The notes beneath the pieces were generated by a model that did no database searches, was not told the DNA's origin, and saw nothing but the letters and a program-made list of their open reading frames with translations. Below, in pieces: positions 1-4,323 of a DNA stretch of 7,701 nt (positions are counted from its first letter, which is position 1; each line of letters starts with the position of its first letter). Made by a program: the position numbers and the translations under genes. This DNA comes from an uncultured Ezakiella sp. (GTDB taxonomy: Bacteria > Bacillota > Clostridia > Tissierellales > Peptoniphilaceae). The DNA lies in the NCBI GenBank assembly GCA_947293975.1, contig CAMYPV010000054.1, positions 1 to 7,701 on the forward strand. The letters run 5' to 3'.

Positions 1-3
1 TAT

Positions 4-80
4 GCGGGCGTGGTGGAACTGGCATACACACATGGTTCAGGTCCATGGCTTTGGGGGTTCAAATCCCTTCGCCCGTACCA
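4..80 (+). tRNA. tRNA-Leu (anticodon CAG), with encoded CCA and an unusually short variable region
   Basis: The stretch folds as a tRNA. The acceptor stem is GCGGGCG (4-10) with CGCCCGT (70-76, a G-U at the first pair), followed by discriminator A77 and CCA 78-80. The D arm has the GTGG...GG...CAC pattern, and the anticodon stem is CATGG/CCATG around loop TTCAGGT. The T arm is GGGGG/CCCTT with loop TTCAAAT. Anticodon CAG reads the leucine codon CUG, and A73 plus the TGG-GGAA-TGG start of the D arm fit bacterial tRNA-Leu. The oddity is the variable region: only about 5 nt (GCTTT) separate the anticodon and T stems, whereas bacterial tRNA-Leu is class II with an arm of a dozen or more nucleotides. 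It may be an aberrant or decayed copy. The window begins just upstream, so its promoter and any other tRNA genes in the unit are not visible. Confidence 0.8.
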
Positions 81-95
81 ATTTTATAATTTTTT

Positions 96-132
96 AAAAA
101 CCGGCTAAAATGTTTGACAAGCTGGTTTTTTT
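96..132 (+). terminator. Rho-independent terminator after the tRNA
   Basis: AAAAACCGGC (96-105) pairs with GCTGGTTTTT (121-130) through ten base pairs including one G-U. The loop is about 15 nt and the 3' arm runs into T126-T132. It would end the tRNA transcript about 50 nt after the CCA. The loop is long for a terminator, and its 3' half also serves as the spacer of the next promoter. Confidence 0.65.
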
Positions 133-142
133 AATGTATAAT
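114..142 (+). promoter_or_regulatory. Consensus sigma-A promoter for rpmG-secE-nusG-rplKA
   Basis: A perfect -35 box TTGACA (114-119) is separated by exactly 17 bp from a perfect -10 box TATAAT (137-142). Transcription should start near 149-150, about 50 nt before the rpmG start codon. A perfect consensus fits a highly expressed ribosomal-protein operon. The -35 box lies in the loop of the upstream terminator hairpin and the terminator T-run fills the spacer. Confidence 0.9.
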
Positions 143-156
143 GAAGTGTAATTCTA

Positions 157-181
157 TTTTGTCCGTTTCTGCGGACGAAAA
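157..181 (+). promoter_or_regulatory. Leader hairpin in the rpmG 5' UTR
   Basis: GTCCG (161-165) pairs with CGGAC (172-176) around loop TTTCTG. The stem extends through TTTT/AAAA flanks across a single bulged G. It would form within the first few nucleotides of the transcript, just before the Shine-Dalgarno GGGAGGTGG (187-195). No T-run follows, so it is not a terminator. It may stabilise the mRNA 5' end or bind a regulator; the sequence does not say which. Confidence 0.45.
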
Positions 182-199
182 TATTTGGGAGGTGGAATA

Positions 200-349
200 G
201 TGAGAGAAGCAATTACCTTGGAATGCACAGAGTGCAAACAAAGAAATTACAGGTCTAACAAAAACAAAAAGACCACAACTGACAGGGTAGAACTAAAAAA
301 ATATTGCAAGTTCTGTCAAAAGCACACCGTTCATAAGGAAACAAAGTAG
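200..349 (+). CDS. rpmG: 50S ribosomal protein L33
   Basis: This 49-residue protein is too short for many ORF filters. It starts at GTG 200, placed 4 nt after a strong GGGAGGTGG ribosome site (187-195), and ends at TAG 347-349. It begins MREAITLECTEC and carries a zinc-ribbon of two CxxC pairs (C9/C12 and C36/C39), so it is the zinc-binding (C+) form of L33 rather than the cysteine-free paralogue used under zinc starvation. L33 sits on the large subunit near the tRNA exit site. Length and basic character (KNKKTTT, ELKKYCKFCQKH) match the family. It is the first gene after the consensus promoter, with secE following 12 nt downstream. rpmG before secE is a common order in Firmicutes. Confidence 0.96.
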   Translation: MREAITLECTECKQRNYRSNKNKKTTTDRVELKKYCKFCQKHTVHKETK

Positions 350-361
350 AAAGGAAATGAA

Positions 362-571
362 ATGGCAAACGAAGTAAAAGTAGAAAAGAAAAGTAAGTTA
401 GCAACTTATCTCAGAGGCGTTCGCACCGAGATGAAAAAAGTTACTTGGCCTACAAAAAAGGAACTTTTTAACTATACCGTTACTGTACTAGCTTTTAGTA
501 TTATGTTTAGTATTTTAGTCTATCTACTGGACCTTGGTATCGGTTATTGTTACAATCTGTTGTTGAAATAA
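362..571 (+). CDS. secE: Preprotein translocase subunit SecE
   Basis: This is the small essential subunit of the SecYEG protein-conducting channel in the cytoplasmic membrane, where it clamps SecY. The 69 residues match the short, single-span SecE typical of Gram-positive bacteria. A basic cytoplasmic N-terminus (residues 1-18) is followed by the conserved amphipathic segment EMKKVTWPTKKE (about 22-33), with the family's invariant WP pair, and one membrane helix at about residues 38-60. The start ATG is preceded by AAAGGA with good spacing. It lies 12 nt after rpmG, and nusG begins one base after its stop, so secE and nusG are probably translationally coupled. Nothing about it is unusual. Confidence 0.96.
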   Translation: MANEVKVEKKSKLATYLRGVRTEMKKVTWPTKKELFNYTVTVLAFSIMFSILVYLLDLGIGYCYNLLLK

Positions 572-572
572 T

Positions 573-1124
573 ATGACTGAATTGTTAGGTATGAACGAAG
601 AAAGAAAGAAGGACGCTAAATGGTATGTGGTTCACACATACAGCGGTCACGAAAATAAGGTAAAGGCAACTATCGAAAAAATGGTCGCAAGCAGAGGCTT
701 TAAAGACGACATATTCGAAGTTTTAGTCCCTATGGAGACATACGCCGACAAAAACAATCCTGGCAAAACAAAGACAAGAAAAAGTTTTCCTGGATATGTT
801 TTGGTGAATATGATCGACAATAGTGAGACATGGTATTTAGTTAGAAACACAAGAGGTGTTACAGGATTTGTTGGTCCTTCAGGAGATCCTATACCGCTTA
901 CCGATCGTGAACTAAAAAGCTTGGGTATGACAGAAGACATTCCTAAAAAACCAGTTGATGTAGAAGCAGGAGATAGAGTTTTGGTCATGACTGGACCTTT
1001 TAAGGAAAAAATTGTTGATGTTATATCAGTTAACAAAGAAGCAAGAACATTAAAAGTATTAGTAGACATGTTTGGTCAAACAAATGAAGTATTTATTGAT
1101 TTTGACCACGTTGAAAAGATTTAA
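573..1124 (+). CDS. nusG: Transcription elongation/antitermination factor NusG
   Basis: NusG binds the clamp of RNA polymerase and modulates pausing and coupling to translation or Rho. The NGN domain starts with WYVVHTYSGHENKVK (residues 17-31) and includes the conserved FPGYVLVNM (72-80) and RNTRGVTGFVG (91-101) blocks. The KOW domain covers about 130-183. Length is 183 aa from ATG 573. An in-frame ATG at 591 would give 177 aa, the length I recall for the Bacillus protein. Neither start has a clear Shine-Dalgarno; 573 is preferred because it sits one base after the secE stop, allowing coupling. An oddity: in the KOW motif the usual glycine five residues after GPF appears to be valine (V148). 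Confidence 0.96.
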   Translation: MTELLGMNEERKKDAKWYVVHTYSGHENKVKATIEKMVASRGFKDDIFEVLVPMETYADKNNPGKTKTRKSFPGYVLVNMIDNSETWYLVRNTRGVTGFVGPSGDPIPLTDRELKSLGMTEDIPKKPVDVEAGDRVLVMTGPFKEKIVDVISVNKEARTLKVLVDMFGQTNEVFIDFDHVEKI

Positions 1125-1136
1125 TTAATTTGAGAG

Positions 1137-1165
1137 TGTGGCAGATACGCTCCTATCGTACCACA
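1137..1165 (+). promoter_or_regulatory. Hairpin before rplK, candidate L1-binding autoregulatory site
   Basis: A two-tier stem lies in the 60-nt nusG-rplK gap. TGTGG (1137-1141) pairs with CCACA (1161-1165) outside, and GATA (1144-1147) pairs with TATC (1154-1157) inside around loop CGCTCC. CA on the left and GTA on the right form an asymmetric internal loop. L1 is known to repress the L11-L1 mRNA through a leader that mimics its 23S rRNA site. The GTGG.AG ... CGTACCAC arrangement resembles that leader as I remember it in Firmicutes. It ends 7 nt before the rplK Shine-Dalgarno (1173-1179). Position and fold are seen; the function is inferred. Confidence 0.55.
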
Positions 1166-1184
1166 ATATATTAAGGAGGAAATT

Positions 1185-1610
1185 ATGGCTAAGAAGGTAT
1201 TAGCATTAGTTAAGTTGCAAATCCCAGCAGGAAAGGCAACACCTGCACCACCAGTAGGTACAGCACTTGGACCTCACGGTGTTAACATTGTACAATTTAC
1301 AAAAGAATTTAACGCAAAGACAGCTGATCAAGCAGGATTAATTATTCCTGTTGTTCTAACTGTTTATCAAGACAGATCATTCACATTTATTACAAAGACC
1401 CCACCAGCAGCAGTTCTAATTAAGAAAGCTCTTAAACTTGAATCTGCATCAGGTGAGCCAAACAAGAAAAAAGTTGGAAAACTTTCAAAGGCTCAACTTA
1501 AGGAAATCGCAGAAACTAAAATGCCAGATTTGAATGCTGCATCAATTGAAGCTGCTATGAGACTTGTTGCAGGTACTGCAAGAAGCATGGGCGTAGAAGT
1601 AGAACAGTAG
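1185..1610 (+). CDS. rplK: 50S ribosomal protein L11
   Basis: L11 is part of the GTPase-associated centre of the large subunit. It binds 23S rRNA helices 43-44, contacts elongation factors and is needed for RelA-type stringent signalling. The 141 residues match the family's full length. The N-terminal domain carries the proline-rich LQIPAGKATPAPPVGTALG and GVNI block (about 11-35). The C-terminal rRNA-binding domain has the conserved KTPPAAVLIKKA (71-82), AETKMPDLNA (109-118) and GTARSMGVEV (130-139). The start ATG follows AAGGAGG (1173-1179) at ideal spacing. rplA begins 10 nt after the stop, and the pair is probably under shared control by the upstream hairpin. Confidence 0.98.
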   Translation: MAKKVLALVKLQIPAGKATPAPPVGTALGPHGVNIVQFTKEFNAKTADQAGLIIPVVLTVYQDRSFTFITKTPPAAVLIKKALKLESASGEPNKKKVGKLSKAQLKEIAETKMPDLNAASIEAAMRLVAGTARSMGVEVEQ

Positions 1611-1620
1611 GGGGTAAGAA

Positions 1621-2316
1621 ATGAGAAGAGGAAAGAAATATCAAGAAGCTGTTAAGAAATTCGATAGATTTGAATTATATGATATCGATGAAGCTATCAA
1701 AAATGTTTTAGCAGTTGCAACAGCAAAATTTGACGAAACAATTGAATTACACGCAAGACTAGGTGTAGACAGCAGACACGCTGACCAACAAGTTAGAGGT
1801 GCTATCGTACTTCCACACGGTACAGGACAAACAGTTCGCGTACTTGTAATTGCAAAAGGTGAAAAAGAAGCAGAAGCTAAAGAAGCTGGAGCAGATTTTG
1901 TTGGTGCAGAAGATATGATCGAAAAGATCCAAAACGAAAACTGGTTTGAATTTGATACATTAATCGCAACACCAGATATGATGGGTCTTGTTGGTAGACT
2001 TGGTAAGGTTTTAGGACCTAAGGGCTTAATGCCAAACCCAAAGAGTGGAACAGTTACAATGGATGTTGCAAAAGCTGTTCAAGATGTTAAAGCTGGTAAA
2101 GTTGAATACAGACTTGACAAATCAAACATCATCCACACAGTTATCGGCAAAGCAAGCTTTGGCGAAGCAAAACTAAAAGAAAACATGACTGCACTTATGG
2201 ATGCAATTGTAAAAGCTAAACCAGCTGCAGCAAAAGGTAAGTACATCAGATCACTTACAATTTGCCCTGCAATGGGACCTGGCGTTAAATTAAATCCAGC
2301 AAAATTCACAGAATAA
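1621..2316 (+). CDS. rplA: 50S ribosomal protein L1
   Basis: L1 forms the mobile stalk beside the ribosomal E site and helps release deacylated tRNA. In many bacteria it is also the translational repressor of the L11-L1 operon. The 231-residue protein has the family landmarks: RRGKKYQEA at the N-terminus, DQQVRGAIVLPHGTG (about 55-69), ATPDMMGLVGRLGKVLGPKG (116-135) with LMPNPKSGTV next, and AKPAAAKGKYI with MGPGVK near the end. The start ATG follows AGGGGGT, which overlaps the rplK stop codon, so translation is probably coupled. It is the last gene of its transcription unit, since a strong terminator begins 10 nt after the stop. rplJ and rplL, the usual next genes, are not here. Confidence 0.98.
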   Translation: MRRGKKYQEAVKKFDRFELYDIDEAIKNVLAVATAKFDETIELHARLGVDSRHADQQVRGAIVLPHGTGQTVRVLVIAKGEKEAEAKEAGADFVGAEDMIEKIQNENWFEFDTLIATPDMMGLVGRLGKVLGPKGLMPNPKSGTVTMDVAKAVQDVKAGKVEYRLDKSNIIHTVIGKASFGEAKLKENMTALMDAIVKAKPAAAKGKYIRSLTICPAMGPGVKLNPAKFTE

Positions 2317-2326
2317 TATAAGATTT

Positions 2327-2350
2327 ACCACCCGCAAGGGTGGTTTTTTT
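2327..2350 (+). terminator. Strong Rho-independent terminator after rplA
   Basis: ACCACCC (2327-2333) and GGGTGGT (2338-2344) form a perfect 7-bp stem closed by a GCAA (GNRA) tetraloop, followed by seven T residues (2344-2350). It marks the end of the rpmG-rplA operon and insulates it from the stress operon downstream. Confidence 0.95.
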
Positions 2351-2411
2351 GTACATATATAGCGTTTATTTATAGAGTATTTATTTTTAATATTTAAATT
2401 TATTTTGCGCG

Positions 2412-2442
2412 TTGTTTAATTAAAATTATCTGTGGGTATTAA
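2412..2442 (+). promoter_or_regulatory. Candidate promoter of the ctsR operon
   Basis: The 128 nt between the rplA terminator and ctsR are very A/T-rich and should contain the operon promoter. The best pairing I see is TTGTTT (2412-2417) with TATTAA (2437-2442), but the spacer is 19 bp. TAAAAT (2421-2426) is an alternative -10 without a good -35. With the first choice, transcription would begin around 2449, inside the CtsR operator, as expected for a repressed promoter. No CIRCE element is present. Confidence 0.35.
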
Positions 2443-2443
2443 T

Positions 2444-2466
2444 AGTTAAAGAAAGTCAAAGTCAAA
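2444..2466 (+). promoter_or_regulatory. CtsR operator (heptad direct repeat plus a third half-site)
   Basis: AGTTAAA (2444-2450), GAA (2451-2453) and AGTCAAA (2454-2460) fit the known CtsR box RGTCAAA-NAN-RGTCAAA with one mismatch. A third GTCAAA follows immediately (2461-2466) in a 6-nt register and runs into the ctsR Shine-Dalgarno. CtsR bound here would block initiation, so the operon should be autoregulated and induced by heat or protein damage. Confidence 0.85.
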
Positions 2467-2474
2467 GGAGTGAT
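2464..2474 (+). promoter_or_regulatory. Shine-Dalgarno deciding the ctsR start
   Basis: AAAGGAGTGAT is a near-perfect anti-16S match. It places TTG 2479 at a normal distance and makes the in-frame GTG at 2470, which lies inside it, unlikely as a start. Confidence 0.8.
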
Positions 2475-2478
2475 TAAG

Positions 2479-2937
2479 TTGGCAAGGCTTACAGATGTTA
2501 TTGAAGACTTTTTAAAAGAGATGTTAAATGACAATGGTGGATATGTTGAGCTTAAGAGAAATGAGCTTGCAAATTCTTTTAATTGTTCGCCATCTCAAAT
2601 TAATTATGTTTTAGAGACAAGATTTCAGCCACAAATGGGCTACTATATAGAAAGCAGACGCGGCGGCGGTGGTTATATAAGTATTGAGAGAGTTAAGATT
2701 AAATTGGGCAATGAGTTTGAAGAGCTTTTGACAGATGCAATTGGCGATTCAATTACGCTTAAAGAAGTCGATGCTATTATAAATTCGCTTTTGGATTCTG
2801 ATTTGATTTCAGAAAAAGAGGCCGCAATAATTTTGGCAAGCGTTAGTGACAGGAGCCTTGATGCGCGAGTTCCCGACAAAAATAAATTGCGTGCATCAAT
2901 TCTTAAAAACATTTTGTTGGTCGTTGCAAGGGAGTGA
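2479..2937 (+). CDS. ctsR: Transcriptional repressor CtsR of class III stress genes
   Basis: CtsR is a dimeric winged-helix repressor that binds RGTCAAA direct repeats upstream of clp genes and leaves DNA on heat shock. The start is TTG 2479 (MARLTDVIEDFL), giving 152 aa, the usual length. The N-terminal DNA-binding domain includes LKRNELANSFNCSPSQINYVLETRF (split here at residues 25-49) and the hallmark wing ESRRGGGGYISI (58-69), whose glycine loop is the heat sensor and whose arginine neighbourhood is the McsB target in Bacillus/Geobacillus CtsR. The C-terminal helical dimer domain (about 80-152) contains ISEKEAAIILA and ends in a LKNILLVVA segment. mcsA begins one base after the stop. The operator just upstream indicates autoregulation. 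Confidence 0.96.
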   Translation: MARLTDVIEDFLKEMLNDNGGYVELKRNELANSFNCSPSQINYVLETRFQPQMGYYIESRRGGGGYISIERVKIKLGNEFEELLTDAIGDSITLKEVDAIINSLLDSDLISEKEAAIILASVSDRSLDARVPDKNKLRASILKNILLVVARE

Positions 2938-2938
2938 T

Positions 2939-3382
2939 ATGATGAATAATTTTAATGATTTTGAATACGAAGATTTAGAAAATTTCCCTTTAGAAAGTTT
3001 GAAGAAAATATTTAACAACATTGGAAAAGATGGAGCAAATATTGATGTCAAGGTTGTTTTTAATGATCAAATTATGAATTTAATTAAAGAGCTTGAAAAC
3101 AATATGGCTGAAGATCCAAAAGACGAGATGACATGTCCAAATTGCGGAACCAAATTGAGCGACATTAAGTTTACACAGATGGTTGGTTGCGAGGTTTGCT
3201 ATTCTTATTTTAAAAATGAAATTAATTCGTTTTTGAGATCCAAAAATCTTTTGCCATGTACAAATAAAAAGCACAGCCGATTGGATGATTTAAGGCGAGA
3301 GCTTGACATTGCTATTAGAACTGAAAATTACGAAAAAGCTGCTGAAATTAAACAAGAGATGGAGAATTTATATGATAATTAG
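2939..3382 (+). CDS. mcsA: McsA-like protein with one zinc finger and a UVR domain
   Basis: In Bacillus McsA is the zinc-binding activator of the arginine kinase McsB and a modulator of CtsR. This protein is 147 aa from ATG 2939, or 146 aa from the adjacent ATG 2942, which sits better after AAGGGAG (2928-2934). It has one zinc site, CPNCG at 66-70 with GCEVCY at 83-88 (C66, C69, C84, C87). A UVR motif follows at about 113-145 (LDDLRRELDIAIRTENYEKA, then AEI). The first zinc finger found at the extreme N-terminus of the Bacillus protein is missing; instead there is an acidic stretch, NDFEYEDLENFPLE. The reading frame stays open upstream into ctsR but encodes no CxxC pair there, so the finger was not lost to a misplaced start. 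The gene overlaps mcsB by 11 nt. Identity as McsA rests on the CxxC/UVR layout and position. Confidence 0.88.
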   Translation: MMNNFNDFEYEDLENFPLESLKKIFNNIGKDGANIDVKVVFNDQIMNLIKELENNMAEDPKDEMTCPNCGTKLSDIKFTQMVGCEVCYSYFKNEINSFLRSKNLLPCTNKKHSRLDDLRRELDIAIRTENYEKAAEIKQEMENLYDN

Positions 3383-4310
3383 CGGATATAATGTTGATTT
3401 GATAAGGAATATTTCAGGATATAAATATGTTGATAAACTGAATTTGAAAGAGAAGATGGAGCTAAGAGATAAGGTTATTTCATCTGTTCAAAAAATAAAT
3501 ATGCCTTTAAAATACATTCCTTCTTATAATTCTGCAGGCGGCGATGTTGAGATTTTTCAGGAGAGAAATCTTTTGTCAATGACAATTACCGAGGAATCTG
3601 ATCCTGCAGTTTTATATAATGAGGACGAGGAATTAATTTTAATTATTAACGACGTTGATCATGTATTGATTAGTGCAAAGGGTAAGAATTGGAATGATTC
3701 ATATAACAAGGTCTTAAGCGTGGCAAACACACTTGAATCAGATTTGCCTTTTCAAAAGGATAGAAGTTTTGGGTATTTAACGGCATCTGTTCCACTTTGT
3801 GGCAACGGAATTGTGTTTGACACACTTTTACATTTGCCGGCACTCATGACAAAAAACAGAATTATACAGTCTGCAAGAAAGGTTATGAAGAAGCCTGGCG
3901 GATTGTTGATACCTTTTAATAATGCCACAAGGCCATCGGCATTTTTTGTTCTAAGAATTATTTCAAAGGGCAATGTCGAAGACGAGCTTAATTTTATAAA
4001 AAATATTGCAGAGGAATTGTGCATTATGGAAGTTGCAGAAACCAACACTTTGAAGGCTGATTTGAGCTATTTAAAAAATATTGAAGAGAGAATTGATAAA
4101 TACAAAAATGAAGGCAAGGTTAGCTTTTTAGATTTTTTAAGATTGGTTGATGATATTGTGATTTACAAAAAGATTATCGATCAGCCGGTTGAAGCCGATA
4201 GAATTAATGATTTGCTTGTGTCCACTCAACCAGAGCATATGAATAGCATTGGCATTCCAAGTTCTGAGCAAGAAGAGTACTATCACAAGAAAATTTTTGA
4301 ATTAATGTAA
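3372..4310 (+). CDS. mcsB: McsB family protein, predicted catalytically inactive arginine kinase
   Basis: McsB proteins share the phosphagen-kinase fold and normally phosphorylate arginines on CtsR and on proteins destined for ClpCP. The 312-residue protein begins at ATG 3372, 7 nt after GGAG and overlapping mcsA; the family is usually about 340-360 aa. Family landmarks remain: NDVDH (93-97, for NEEDH), FGYLT (133-137), LLHLPAL (152-158), and STQP (284-287) near the C-terminus. Key residues are gone. The SSRIRLARN nucleotide motif is replaced by SGYNVDLIRN. In NEEDHIR the catalytic Glu becomes V95 and the ATP-binding Arg becomes L99. In the SCPTNVGTGLR block, an ungapped match, Cys becomes S139 and Arg becomes V148. 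The RDxxRA phospho-arginine sensor at the C-terminus is also absent. The frame is intact, with clpC starting 13 nt later, so this looks like a maintained pseudo-enzyme rather than a decaying gene. Confidence 0.88.
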   Translation: MIISGYNVDLIRNISGYKYVDKLNLKEKMELRDKVISSVQKINMPLKYIPSYNSAGGDVEIFQERNLLSMTITEESDPAVLYNEDEELILIINDVDHVLISAKGKNWNDSYNKVLSVANTLESDLPFQKDRSFGYLTASVPLCGNGIVFDTLLHLPALMTKNRIIQSARKVMKKPGGLLIPFNNATRPSAFFVLRIISKGNVEDELNFIKNIAEELCIMEVAETNTLKADLSYLKNIEERIDKYKNEGKVSFLDFLRLVDDIVIYKKIIDQPVEADRINDLLVSTQPEHMNSIGIPSSEQEEYYHKKIFELM

Positions 4311-4323
4311 AGAGGGTGATTTA

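Noticed and set aside
647..1069. 140-codon open frame on the - strand within nusG
   Set aside because: Entirely opposite a well-conserved gene, with no recognisable domain; a shadow of nusG codon use.
2470..2472. GTG as the ctsR start, in frame
   Set aside because: It lies inside the AAAGGAGTGAT ribosome site and has no site of its own; TTG 2479 is at proper spacing and gives the usual CtsR N-terminus.
2846..2938. Upstream in-frame ATG extending mcsA by 31 codons
   Set aside because: It lies within ctsR in another frame, has no convincing ribosome site, and the added residues show no McsA features; AAGGGAG points to ATG 2939/2942.
3303..3371. Upstream in-frame start extending mcsB by 23 codons
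   Set aside because: The added part overlaps the conserved UVR end of mcsA in another frame and resembles no McsB N-terminus; ATG 3372 has a GGAG site.
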